Of a DNA stretch of 64,000 bases, positions 50,363 through 59,531 are shown piece by piece. How positions within the stretch are numbered: position 1 is the stretch's first letter; each line of letters starts with the position of its first letter. Below the pieces are notes generated by a model. It saw only the letters and a program-made list of their open reading frames with translations, had not been told where the DNA came from and ran no database searches. The stretch comes from Gammaproteobacteria bacterium UBA5109 (lineage in GTDB: Bacteria > Pseudomonadota > Gammaproteobacteria > Pseudomonadales > Pseudohongiellaceae). The stretch is taken from the NCBI GenBank assembly GCA_002414385.1, contig DHZH01000006.1, positions 62,001 to 126,000 on the forward strand, given 5' to 3'. The translations under genes and the position numbers were made by a program.

Positions 50363-52423
50363 ATGCGATTGCCAATCTATCTGTCAGCTCTGGGGCTGGC
50401 TGTTGCTACTGCCAATGCGCAGGAAGCAGAATTTGAAATAGTTATTGACGGAGTTCATGTACGTAATGCTGAAACGGCCTTGCCGATAACTATCATGACT
50501 GAAGAAGAAATTCGCGATGAGGCTCGAATCAGTATCGGTGACAGCCTCTCTCGTCAGCCCGGAATAAATAACTCATCATTTGGACCGGCTGTCGGCCAGC
50601 CGGTGATTCGAGGTCAGCAGGGCAGACGAGTGATGAACCTGACCAATGGCATGCCCAATACCGATGCCTCGGGTAATTCGGCTGACCATGCCAATACGGT
50701 GGAACCGATGCTGGCGACCGGTATCGAGGTATTGCGTGGTCCTTCAACCCTGCTTTATGGCGGGGGCGCTATCGGTGGAATTATCAATGTCCTGGATGGT
50801 CGCTTCAGTGATGAACTACTGGTGCCCGGTTTCGCGGTCGAAGCCCGGCATGATACTGCCAGTGATATGGACACACTGGTCAGCAGAATGAATTTTTCAA
50901 GTGGCAATCTGGTCTGGCATCTCGACCTGACCCGTCGTGAATGGAACGATATGGAAATTCCCGGATTGGCCATAGCTCCGGATTATCTTGAAGATGAGCA
51001 TGAGGATGAAGACGAGGATCACGAAGAAGATCATGAGGAAATGGAAAACACGGATGGTTATATCGCCAATACCGGAGGCGAAAGTGCCGCAACGACCATT
51101 GGCTGGTCCTATGTGATGGACAAGGGCTTTATCGGTTTTTCCGCCAACCGTCAGGAGAATCAATACGGACTTCCAGGTGGCGCTCATGCCGGACATGAGG
51201 AAGAAGGGGAGGCAGAGGAGGAACATGGCGAAGATGTGTTTATCGACATGAAACGTAACCGCTATGACCTCCTGGCCAGTTTTGACGACCTGGCTCTCTG
51301 GCTGGAATCCCTTAATTATCGTCTGAGCCGAACCGAATATGAACATGCAGAGATGGAAGGGCCGGGCATTGTCGGTACCCGATTCAGTAATGATTCCTGG
51401 CAACAGCGTTTGCAGCTGACGCATCCGGTGATCAATAACTGGCATGGAGTTGCTGGCATTCAGAACTCTCAGGAAACATTCGGAGCCGTAGGTGAAGAAA
51501 GTTTTATTCCAACAACAGATATAGATTCGACCGGAATTTTTCTGGTAGAAGCACTGCATGCTGATAACTTCACTTACGAGTTTGGTTTGCGTTTCAATCA
51601 TGACAAGCTTGATCCGGAAAACCTACCTGGCGTGTCGCGCAGTTTCTCCACCCAGAGTTATTCCGGGTCCATGTTATGGGATGTTAATGCTGCTGCCAGT
51701 TTTGGTTTGGCGCTGTCGCATTCACAACGGGCACCTTCGGTCGAAGAGCTTTACTCCAATTACGGTCTTGCCGATGTGGGTGACTGTGTAGTTCACTTTG
51801 CCACTGGTGCCTGTGAAATTGGAGACATCAGCCTGCAGGAAGAAGCTTCAAATAATCTGGATGTGAACCTGTATCTGAGTCTGAATAATCTTGAGGCAAC
51901 TATTACCGCCTTTTATAACCAGTTTGATGATTATATTTTTCAGGCCAATACCGGCGCCGAAGTGGATGAGCTTCCGGTACGTGCCTACCTGAATGAGGAT
52001 GCCCGCTTTTATGGGGTGGAAGTGGATACTACATTTTTTCTGAGCCCCGATTGGGAATTACGGGTGTTTGCCGACAGCATCGACGCCAGCTTGGAAAATA
52101 ATGGTCGGGTACCGCGCATTCCGCCTTATCGGCTCGGTTCAGAGTTAAGCTGGGATCTGGGTGACTTTTCAGCATCACTGTCTTTCCTGCATGCCTTTGA
52201 TCAGGACAAGCCCGGACTGAATGAACTGGAGACTGAAGGCTATACCCGTTGGGATCTGGAGGCGGATTACCGGATTGAAAGTCCTGCCAACGGAAATCTT
52301 CAGTTATTTGCCAAGTTACGCAACCTGACAGATGATGAAATTCGTCTGTCGACTTCCTATCTGCGAGGTTTTGCCCCGGAATCCGGGCGTTCTCTTGAGT
52401 TGGGAGTTCGCTACAATTTCTAA
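50363..52423 (+). CDS. ZnuD-like TonB-dependent receptor (zinc uptake)
   Basis: 686 residues. A signal peptide ends ANAQE. The plug domain contains RISIGDSLSRQPGINNSSFG and the GIEVLRGPSTLLYGGGAIGG box. Two extracellular loops are rich in His and acidic residues (DEHEDEDEDHEEDHEE near residue 215, and HAGHEEEGEAEEEHGEDV near 275), a hallmark of zinc receptors of the ZnuD type. The barrel ends with Phe (LGVRYNF). It probably imports Zn(II) or a zincophore under TonB control. No Zur box could be seen upstream. A strong terminator follows. Confidence 0.88.
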   Translation: MRLPIYLSALGLAVATANAQEAEFEIVIDGVHVRNAETALPITIMTEEEIRDEARISIGDSLSRQPGINNSSFGPAVGQPVIRGQQGRRVMNLTNGMPNTDASGNSADHANTVEPMLATGIEVLRGPSTLLYGGGAIGGIINVLDGRFSDELLVPGFAVEARHDTASDMDTLVSRMNFSSGNLVWHLDLTRREWNDMEIPGLAIAPDYLEDEHEDEDEDHEEDHEEMENTDGYIANTGGESAATTIGWSYVMDKGFIGFSANRQENQYGLPGGAHAGHEEEGEAEEEHGEDVFIDMKRNRYDLLASFDDLALWLESLNYRLSRTEYEHAEMEGPGIVGTRFSNDSWQQRLQLTHPVINNWHGVAGIQNSQETFGAVGEESFIPTTDIDSTGIFLVEALHADNFTYEFGLRFNHDKLDPENLPGVSRSFSTQSYSGSMLWDVNAAASFGLALSHSQRAPSVEELYSNYGLADVGDCVVHFATGACEIGDISLQEEASNNLDVNLYLSLNNLEATITAFYNQFDDYIFQANTGAEVDELPVRAYLNEDARFYGVEVDTTFFLSPDWELRVFADSIDASLENNGRVPRIPPYRLGSELSWDLGDFSASLSFLHAFDQDKPGLNELETEGYTRWDLEADYRIESPANGNLQLFAKLRNLTDDEIRLSTSYLRGFAPESGRSLELGVRYNF

Positions 52424-52456
52424 AATCATAGCGCTATTAAAGTGCTATTAAACAGG

Positions 52457-52496
52457 GCGGGTAAACTGAACCAAGTTCAGTTTACCCGCAGTTTTT
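52457..52496 (+). terminator. Rho-independent terminator after the ZnuD-like gene
   Basis: GCGGGTAAACTGAAC and GTTCAGTTTACCCGC form a perfect 15-bp stem with a CAA loop, followed by AGTTTTT. It ends the metal receptor unit. Confidence 0.9.
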
Positions 52497-52603
52497 AGCT
52501 GTTTAAATTGACAAGCTGTCGCAAATCTGTCAAAAATTCCCTTCATACTCAGGTAGTTATTAATTTTATTGTGAGTTTGATGTTCAGGAATGATTAAAAA
52601 GTA

Positions 52604-53866
52604 ATGCGTGACAGCAAAAATATAGGGAACTGGGAAGAGTTTCTGGCAAAGACAAATTTGCCGGAATGGGACTCAGGCCCTGTTGTCGTTGCCGATCAGA
52701 ACATCGTTCCATATTTCCAGCCGATTATCAGTGTCACCAGTGGCCGTATAGCCGGATATGAGTGCCTGGCCAGATCACTAAACACAAGTGGCGGAGCACG
52801 CAGCTTCGGGCATTTCTTTAATAACCCGAAAATACAAAGTGGTTTTCAGCTTGAGGTAGACCGCTCATTAAGATATCAGGCTTTGCAGTATTTTGCTGAA
52901 CATGAAGATGCCGGCTATATCACCCTGAATATTTCCCCACTCTGGATTGAAAGCAGTGTCGAATATCAGGCCATTCCAACACTTCAGATGATTGAGGCAA
53001 CCGGTATTGATCCTGCCCGTGTGGTGATAGAAATAACCGAATCTAAAGGTGATATTCCACGGCTGAAAAAAATGGTTGATGTTTATCATGATGCCGGCCT
53101 CATGGTTGCAATTGATGACTTTGGTGCGGGAGCCTCGCAGATTGACCGGGTAGAAGCACTGAAGCCGGATATCGTCAAACTGGACATGCGGATGTTCAAG
53201 AAAGCGTCTCGCGGGGGCGAAAGTGCCGACGTGGCCCTGTCTATTGCCAGTATTGCCAATCGTCTGGGTTGCTTTCTGGTTTGTGAGGGCGTGGAGACGG
53301 AAGAAGAATTTCATTTTGGTATTGAATGTGGCAGTAATCATATTCAGGGTTTCCTGTTCCATGAAGCCATGCCTGAAACAATTCGTGCAGAATCAACGAT
53401 AGAAAAAGTCAGGAGACTGCAGCGAAGCTACCTGAAAGAAAAATCAATTCGTCTGACTAATGCAACTGAACAGAAACAGTTAATTAAAAATATTGTCATG
53501 GAAATCAAGCAAAATTATCTTGATGGTAAACCGCTTGAAAAAACCGGGCCCATGAATGATTCCAATATTTTTCGCTATTACATCACTGATGAGGTGGGGA
53601 ACCAGTTAACACCAAACTATGAAAGAGACACTACCGGTTTTTATGAAGATCTCGAGTGGATCGGCATGAACTGGTCTCATCGTCCATATTTTCCTTCCTT
53701 TCTGGTACTTAATAAACTGGCCGGGAAAAACTTTGTTGCTTCCGAGGTATACCGGGATGTAAAAACCCGGCACCTGTGCCGCACCTACGCAACCTATTTA
53801 AATGAAAGCCGTATACTGCTGGTGGATGCCCTGGTCGAAGATGAAATTCTGTTTGTAAAAGAATAG
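52604..53866 (+). CDS. EAL-domain phosphodiesterase-like protein with YkuI_C-type domain
   Basis: 420 residues. The EAL domain (about 30-260) starts PYFQPIISVTSGRIAGYECL, with ECL in place of EAL. It keeps the other metal and catalytic residues in TLNISPLW, VIEITES, IDDFGAGAS, KLDMRMF and CEGVETEEEF. The C-terminal 150 residues (LIKNIVMEIKQNYLDGKPLE ... FRYYITDEVGNQLTPNYERD) resemble the YkuI C-terminal PAS-like domain. It probably hydrolyses cyclic di-GMP, or senses it if inactive. It lies 27 bp upstream of the phospholipase gene. Confidence 0.88.
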   Translation: MRDSKNIGNWEEFLAKTNLPEWDSGPVVVADQNIVPYFQPIISVTSGRIAGYECLARSLNTSGGARSFGHFFNNPKIQSGFQLEVDRSLRYQALQYFAEHEDAGYITLNISPLWIESSVEYQAIPTLQMIEATGIDPARVVIEITESKGDIPRLKKMVDVYHDAGLMVAIDDFGAGASQIDRVEALKPDIVKLDMRMFKKASRGGESADVALSIASIANRLGCFLVCEGVETEEEFHFGIECGSNHIQGFLFHEAMPETIRAESTIEKVRRLQRSYLKEKSIRLTNATEQKQLIKNIVMEIKQNYLDGKPLEKTGPMNDSNIFRYYITDEVGNQLTPNYERDTTGFYEDLEWIGMNWSHRPYFPSFLVLNKLAGKNFVASEVYRDVKTRHLCRTYATYLNESRILLVDALVEDEILFVKE

Positions 53867-53893
53867 AATCCCTGCGAACTACTTCGCAACTGA

Positions 53894-54763
53894 ATGTCCT
53901 TTATGCACTTTAAATTATTCTGGCTGATTGCCGCAGTCATATCTGTATCTACGTTTGCTGCAGAACCGCAGCCGGCTGTTGAGCCCTACCAGCGATTCAG
54001 CAGTAATGAACCGAATTATTTTGTCGGCGCCTGGGATAATGGTGACGACTGGCACATGGAGTTCAATCTGTCGATAAAATATGCCCTGTGGCCACCACAG
54101 GCAAGCCGGCATAAATTGCTTTTTGTTTATAACGGGACTTACGATTTTTATCTGCAATCACGTGACTCGGCTCCAATTATCTCCCGACGACAGAATATTG
54201 CCCCTGTATACCAGTATGCGCTGGGGGCTGATCCGAACAGGCCCGAATATGAGTTTCGTGCCGGCTGGTATCATGAATCCAATGGCCAGACGATTGAAAC
54301 GGCTGAAGACTTTCAGGACGCTGGTGAATTCGCCCGTGATCAGGTCAGTCGTGGCTGGGACTATCTGGGGCTTGAGTACAAGTCTCCGTTCTTTGCTGGC
54401 ATGCGCCAGCATTTTGATATGCGGATTTTTTGTGACTGCCAGGGCTGGGGCTCGGAAGACCGGGAAGACAATATCTTCTGGACCAGTGTTAACGAACAGC
54501 CAAAAATAAATGACTATGACGGCATTCGCTGGATCATGGGAGACTTTGAATTACCGGCTGATTTTGGCAATCTGCGTCTGGAGCTTAAAACGGGCAACCG
54601 GGATTTTGATGCCCTGGGGAATATCAGCGGCAAGTTTGTGTTCTCTGATTTTCTGGGATTTCCACTGAATATATTTTATTTCAATGGTTATGGTCGTGAA
54701 CTCAGTTCCTATCATGAGCGCAACCAGTTTATCGGCATCGGGATTGAAATGGAGTCCTTTTAG
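53894..54763 (+). CDS. pldA: Outer-membrane phospholipase A (OmpLA/PldA-like)
   Basis: 289 residues with a signal peptide (cleavage after TFAAE). The active-site segment AGWYHESNGQTIETAEDF holds the conserved His and Ser of the H-x-SNG motif. The third triad residue, Asn in E. coli OmpLA (SWNRLY), appears as Asp in RGWDYLGLEYKS. The C-terminal strands FNGYGRELSSYHERNQFIGI then GIEMESF closely follow the family end. It is a calcium-dependent barrel enzyme that hydrolyses phospholipids at the outer membrane. A perfect inverted repeat (TGCGAA-CTAC-TTCGCA, 53873-53888) lies between the EAL gene stop and its start. Confidence 0.85.
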   Translation: MSFMHFKLFWLIAAVISVSTFAAEPQPAVEPYQRFSSNEPNYFVGAWDNGDDWHMEFNLSIKYALWPPQASRHKLLFVYNGTYDFYLQSRDSAPIISRRQNIAPVYQYALGADPNRPEYEFRAGWYHESNGQTIETAEDFQDAGEFARDQVSRGWDYLGLEYKSPFFAGMRQHFDMRIFCDCQGWGSEDREDNIFWTSVNEQPKINDYDGIRWIMGDFELPADFGNLRLELKTGNRDFDALGNISGKFVFSDFLGFPLNIFYFNGYGRELSSYHERNQFIGIGIEMESF

Positions 54764-54793
54764 GTAAATGGAGTCTTTAGGAAAGTAAAAACC

Positions 54794-55531
54794 ATGAATG
54801 AAGTAATGAAGCTAATGCAGTCCCATAATTCAGTGCGTTCCTACACAGGTGAAAGCATTGACGAAACCATGCTCGAAGAAATTATCGCCTGTGGCCAGGC
54901 AGCAGCATCTTCAAGTTTTATTCAGGCGTATTCTATTATCCGGGTCACCGATCAGGACAAGCGACGGTTAATTGCTGAAGCATCTGGTGGACAAAGCTGG
55001 ATTATCGATGCTGCAGAATTTCTGGTTCTGTGTGCCGACATGCAGCGTGTCAATTATGCCTCACAGAAATCCGGGCAGGGTGAATTGCAGGGTTACACTG
55101 AGCACTTTCTGGCGGCGACCGTCGATACTGCATTAATGGCGCAAAATATGATGCTGGCAGCTGAATCTTGTGGCCTGGGCTGTGTCTTTATCGGCGGCAT
55201 TCGAAATGATCCCCAGGTGACTGTTGATGCCCTGCAGCTTCCCGAACATGTGTATCCCGCCTTTGGCTTCTGTCTTGGCTGGCCGGCCCAGAGAAATGCA
55301 GTCAAACCGCGCATGCCGGTTTCCAGTGTGCTACATCAGAACACATATGATCTGGAGGCTGTTTCGTCCCAGGTGGATGAATACGACAGCTTGATGGCTG
55401 AATATTATGGCTCCAGATACAGTAATGCCAAAAGCAGTGACTGGTCGGCACCAACTACACGGGCAATTCAGGGTAAACGCCGCGAGCATATGCTGGCGTT
55501 TTTACAGGCACGGGGGTTCCTGAAACGTTAG
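54794..55531 (+). CDS. nfsA: NfsA-like oxygen-insensitive NADPH nitroreductase
   Basis: 245 residues. The nitroreductase fold has SHNSVRSYTGESIDETMLEE, SSSFIQAYSIIRVTD, GGQSWIIDAAEFLVLCADM and LAAESCGLGCVFIGGIRNDP, very close to NfsA. The end EYYGSRYSNAKSSDWSAPTT and the RGFL tail also match. FMN-dependent, it reduces nitroaromatics and quinones two electrons at a time. Its stop codon overlaps by three bases that of the convergent PhoX gene, so the two transcripts run into each other. Confidence 0.93.
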   Translation: MNEVMKLMQSHNSVRSYTGESIDETMLEEIIACGQAAASSSFIQAYSIIRVTDQDKRRLIAEASGGQSWIIDAAEFLVLCADMQRVNYASQKSGQGELQGYTEHFLAATVDTALMAQNMMLAAESCGLGCVFIGGIRNDPQVTVDALQLPEHVYPAFGFCLGWPAQRNAVKPRMPVSSVLHQNTYDLEAVSSQVDEYDSLMAEYYGSRYSNAKSSDWSAPTTRAIQGKRREHMLAFLQARGFLKR

Positions 55532-56712
55532 CCTGAGTAGGAAATTTCATATATGCGGCCATCATTGTCCTGATTCGATGGCCCGGTCTGGGAAGTAAAA
55601 TACAGGCGTTGAAAACCCGGTGAAAAAGCCGGGCCACATATTTCAGATTCATCCTGCCCTGTCACCTGCAAAACCGGAATCGGGGTGCCGTTAAAGCTCA
55701 ACAGCACCAGTTGCATATCCCCGCCATCTTCAGCCACCAGCACTTCACCCGAGGCGGTAATAGTGACATTATCGACTCCTGTAAGTTCAGGATTATCGGC
55801 GGTTTCTGCATCATAGAGGATGCTTATTTGTTGGCTGCCGGTGTCGTAAATCCAGACCCGGTTATCACCCTTGGTGGTGAAATATACTTTTCCTGCTGAC
55901 CAGGCAATGCCTTCACCGCCATTAAATGAAGTACTCGACGGGATCTGATAGCGGGTGTGTTCAGTCTCAGCGAGAGGATCTGGTACCGGGTGCCACACTA
56001 TTGTAGAACTACTTCCCTGTTCTACAACTTCAGCAATTTCCAGGCGCCCCTGATCCAGATCGGGTAAGGATCGTTCAGGAACAAAGCGGTAAAAACCACC
56101 ATCCTCAACATCCTCGGTGAGATACAAATGCCCATTGATTGGATCCACCGCAACAGCTTCATGTTCAAAGCGGCCTAAAGCCGGTCTGGGTAAGGCCTGG
56201 GCATGACCAAAAGGATCGCACTCATAGACCAGGCCGAACTCAACTTCTTCACAGCTTAACCAGGTGTTCCAGGGCGTTTTACCCCCGGCACAGTTATTAT
56301 TGGTATTACGAAGTATGGGGTAGGCATCAACCAGTTCACCCCGAGCATTAAAGCGTAGCGCACTGACTCCGCCTCTGCCTTCATCTACCTCACAGTTATT
56401 AACATAAATCCAGCCACTGTCTTCAGTGGCATAACAGGCGCCACCATCCGGGGCATGGTGCCAGCGAAAATCCGAGCCGGGCAAGACAATATGATCCGAG
56501 CGGGCAATTTCCCGGGACTGGAAACCGGCAGGTAGTCGAATGCCGTTTTGATCAGGTTCCTGGAGCGGCAGCAGAGTGGAAATATTTTCATAGAGCGGAG
56601 GATGGCTAAGTTGAGCCTGTCCTCGCAGGGAAGAACCGAGGAAAAACCCGGTAAATCCTTTGCTGCCAAATTCAAGGAAGCGACGACGGTTTAAAGTTAA
56701 TTTCGAATGCAT
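55528..56712 (-). CDS. PhoX/DUF839 family exported protein
   Basis: 394 residues. A twin-arginine signal NRRRFLEFGSKGFTGFFLGS starts the protein. The DUF839 beta-propeller shows WHHAPDGGACYATEDSGWIY, VNNCEVDEGRGG, FGLVYECDPFG, FEHEAVAVDPINGHLYLTED and FNGGEGIAWSAGKVYFTTKG. PhoX proteins are calcium/iron phosphatases that release phosphate from organic esters. It is divergent from the TonB receptor/phytase unit, and together they suggest scavenging of organic phosphate. Whether this short member is an active phosphatase is uncertain. Confidence 0.82.
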   Translation of the reverse strand: MHSKLTLNRRRFLEFGSKGFTGFFLGSSLRGQAQLSHPPLYENISTLLPLQEPDQNGIRLPAGFQSREIARSDHIVLPGSDFRWHHAPDGGACYATEDSGWIYVNNCEVDEGRGGVSALRFNARGELVDAYPILRNTNNNCAGGKTPWNTWLSCEEVEFGLVYECDPFGHAQALPRPALGRFEHEAVAVDPINGHLYLTEDVEDGGFYRFVPERSLPDLDQGRLEIAEVVEQGSSSTIVWHPVPDPLAETEHTRYQIPSSTSFNGGEGIAWSAGKVYFTTKGDNRVWIYDTGSQQISILYDAETADNPELTGVDNVTITASGEVLVAEDGGDMQLVLLSFNGTPIPVLQVTGQDESEICGPAFSPGFQRLYFTSQTGPSNQDNDGRIYEISYSG

Positions 56713-56889
56713 TGTAAAAACTTACCTACATTGCATAAAAGAAAGATAAAGAATGTATTAACAAAGTTATAAATTGAATCCCTCTTAACTGAAAATTAAT
56801 CGAGGTTTTGCAATATATTTTTGAATATTTCTTATGATTCGCGCTGTTCATAACCCTTACCAAGAGATTCAAATCGGGAAATTCAGCGA

Positions 56890-59424
56890 ATGAAACTATC
56901 AAAATTTTGCAAAGTTAATAAAAGTAAACTGGCTGTTGTGATTGGGCTGGCTCTTGCTAGTCAGGTGCAGGCTCAACAGGCACCACTGGAAGAAATTGAA
57001 GTCACCGGTTCACGTGCAGCATTACAGAATGCAATGAACAGGCAACGTAATTCAGATCAGGTCATTGGTGTCGTCGACTCTGATGCGCTGGGTAATTTTG
57101 CCGATATCAATGTTTCCGAATCCCTGCGAAGAATTTCCGGCATCATGGTTGAAAATGACCAGGGAGAAGGACGTTATGTCACTGTTCGCGGCATGAATAC
57201 TGATCTCAATGCCATGACCATCAATGGTGTCAGTATGGCTTCCCCGGAAGATCGACGAGGCGTCATGCTTGATGGCGTACCAACCGATATGCTGGACTCC
57301 ATGACTGTCTATAAAACACTGACTCCGGCCATGGACGCTGACACCATCGGCGGTGCCATAGATCTGGAAACTATTTCGGCGTTCAAATATGACGACATGC
57401 ATATACGCCTTAAAGCTGAAACCTCTTATAACGAACTGACCGAAGACTCCAGTAATCCGGTTCTGTCTGCAACGTTCACCAATCGATTTGAAATGGATGA
57501 TGGTGAGCTCGGTGTGGCGCTGGTTTTAAGTGATCAATCCAGACGCATTGTTGCGCATAATAATGAAACCGGTGGTTATGGTGCATCATTTCCGAATGAT
57601 GATTATGAAATGCGCTTCTATGACCTGACGCGTGATCGCCAGGGCCTGGTACTGAATCTTGATTACATGACGGATGCGGGAAGCACCTTCTATGCACATT
57701 TTTTCTACAACACCTATGATGACACTGAATATCGTGGCAAATGGGAAGTCCGTGATATTTTTGAAGACTACGTTCCGATTGCCACCGCAGACGGCTTCAC
57801 CTGGCCGGCAAACCGGGTTGATTCTGAAGGACGTTATCGCACAGAAAACCGTGAAGTGTCTGCCTTGCAACTGGGCACCACCTTTGCGCTAAACAATGGA
57901 ATGGATGTGGAACTGGAACTGTTTGGTTCACTGGCGGAGCAGGATGACCGTGACCGCTTTGCAACCATTTACCGTTCGGATGAAGTGGCTACTCCGCTGA
58001 CCTACAATAATGCCGATCCAGGAAAACCGGTTGTGGGTTTTGCGAGTGAATTTTATGATCCGGCCAATCTCGAAGCCAATGCCTGGGAAGTTGAGCCCAA
58101 CCTGACTGAAGATGAAGATATCGGTTTGCGTTTTGACTTTACGCAGGATATGACAGAAGCCACGTCCATACAGTTTGGCGGTAAAATCAGGATGCGTGAG
58201 AAAAGTAATGACACTAACTTCTGTGGTTATGAGCCATTAACTGATTCAACACTAGCTGATTACACGCAAAAGCCGATTCCAGGTTATTTTAAAAATATCC
58301 ACGGTCCGGCACCGTCCGAAGCGACTATTACCGGCATAAGAAACATGATTGGTTCTGGATTTGTAGCTCTGTCTGACGGCACCTCTCCCTGCCAGGCAAC
58401 TGGCGCCAATTTTGAATTCAGCGGCGATGAAGAAGAAGAATCCATCCCCGCAGACTGGACGACTTCCGAAGATATTTATGCCGCTTATGTCATGGGAACG
58501 GCTCGACTTGATCGTACCACCATGGTCTATGGTCTGCGTTATGAGCTTACTGAAGCAAGCTACGAAGGCAAAAGCTGGGATGATACTTTCCTGAGCAACC
58601 TTGAATATGACAATAATTATGGCTTCTGGGCACCTTCGTTCAATTTACGTCATGAGTTTGATGATGAGCAGGTTGGCCGTTTTGGTGTGTTTCGTTCACT
58701 GGTTCGTCCAGGTTTTGGTGAATCCAGAGCCGGGGCCCTTATTGATGTTGATGATAACGAAATCGAAGGCGGCAATCCGGACCTGGATCCGACTATCGCC
58801 TGGAATGTAGACCTGGGTTACGAGCTTTACCTGAGTGATACCACCTTCATTGGTGGTGGCCTGTTCTATAAATACATTGAAGACGCTATTGTTGAGGTTG
58901 AAAGTGATGACCTGGTCATGCGTGGTCAAGTCTGGGATAGCGCCTCAACTTATATCAATGCCGACGAAAGCAGCATTACCGGTTTTGAATTGTCTTTCCA
59001 GACAGCTCTGGAAAATGGTTTTCTGCTGGTGCTGAACTACACCTACGCTGATGGTGAAACTGATCTGCCGGCGGACTCGGTTAGCGGTCAGCGGACCATT
59101 CCCTATTTCAAGCAGGCTGAAAGCACTGCCAATGTGGTATTGGGGTATGACAGAAATGCCTGGGATATTCGGCTGGCGGCTAATTTGCGAGGCGATTATC
59201 TGGACGAAGTCGGCGATGAAGTGGCCACTGATCGCTATACCAGTGAGCATGTGCAGCTTGATCTGACGGCACGTTATCAGATTAATGAACAGTTCCAGAT
59301 AAATGCTGCAGCGATCAATCTGAATGATCGCTCGGAATATTATTATTTCGGCAACGACACCCGTCTGTCGCAGTATGATGAATATGGCACGACCTATACC
59401 TTGGGTTTGCGTTACATCTTCTAG
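56890..59424 (+). CDS. TonB-dependent receptor (TIGR01782-like), probable phytate/organophosphate receptor
   Basis: 844 residues. A signal peptide ends VQAQQA. The typical long TonB box/plug start is EEIEVTGSRAALQNAMNRQR, followed by VVDSDALGNFADINVSESLR and the plug box RGMNTDLNAMTINGVSMASP. This is the large TonB-Xanthomonas/Caulobacter class, whose barrels often carry polymer breakdown products. Directly downstream is a beta-propeller phytase, and divergent is PhoX, so phytate or an inositol phosphate is the likely cargo. The end is LGLRYIF. A terminator follows. Confidence 0.88.
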   Translation: MKLSKFCKVNKSKLAVVIGLALASQVQAQQAPLEEIEVTGSRAALQNAMNRQRNSDQVIGVVDSDALGNFADINVSESLRRISGIMVENDQGEGRYVTVRGMNTDLNAMTINGVSMASPEDRRGVMLDGVPTDMLDSMTVYKTLTPAMDADTIGGAIDLETISAFKYDDMHIRLKAETSYNELTEDSSNPVLSATFTNRFEMDDGELGVALVLSDQSRRIVAHNNETGGYGASFPNDDYEMRFYDLTRDRQGLVLNLDYMTDAGSTFYAHFFYNTYDDTEYRGKWEVRDIFEDYVPIATADGFTWPANRVDSEGRYRTENREVSALQLGTTFALNNGMDVELELFGSLAEQDDRDRFATIYRSDEVATPLTYNNADPGKPVVGFASEFYDPANLEANAWEVEPNLTEDEDIGLRFDFTQDMTEATSIQFGGKIRMREKSNDTNFCGYEPLTDSTLADYTQKPIPGYFKNIHGPAPSEATITGIRNMIGSGFVALSDGTSPCQATGANFEFSGDEEEESIPADWTTSEDIYAAYVMGTARLDRTTMVYGLRYELTEASYEGKSWDDTFLSNLEYDNNYGFWAPSFNLRHEFDDEQVGRFGVFRSLVRPGFGESRAGALIDVDDNEIEGGNPDLDPTIAWNVDLGYELYLSDTTFIGGGLFYKYIEDAIVEVESDDLVMRGQVWDSASTYINADESSITGFELSFQTALENGFLLVLNYTYADGETDLPADSVSGQRTIPYFKQAESTANVVLGYDRNAWDIRLAANLRGDYLDEVGDEVATDRYTSEHVQLDLTARYQINEQFQINAAAINLNDRSEYYYFGNDTRLSQYDEYGTTYTLGLRYIF

Positions 59425-59474
59425 TTAAAGCCATCTTCCCAACTTAACTCCCCGATAAGTTTGATGGCTATTCT

Positions 59475-59516
59475 AAAACTGTCTTCACTTCCCCTTGAGT
59501 GAAGACAGTTTTTTTT
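59475..59516 (+). terminator. Strong hairpin terminator or attenuator between receptor and phytase
   Basis: AAAACTGTCTTCACT and AGTGAAGACAGTTTT form a perfect 15-bp stem with an 8-base loop and an 8-T tail, ending 15 bp before the phytase ATG at 59532. There is no room for a promoter after it, so the phytase must be transcribed by read-through or from a promoter before the hairpin. Confidence 0.85.
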
Positions 59517-59531
59517 ACAAGGAAAATACTG

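Noticed and set aside
50897..51601. 234-residue minus-strand ORF opposite the ZnuD-like receptor
   Set aside because: Antisense of a well-supported receptor. The hydrophobic runs are the complement of acidic loops.
56835..56870. CTGTTCATAACCCTTACC as a possible Pho box before the TonB receptor
   Set aside because: Only one half resembles CTGTCAT; the second repeat is missing. Reported context without calling a site.
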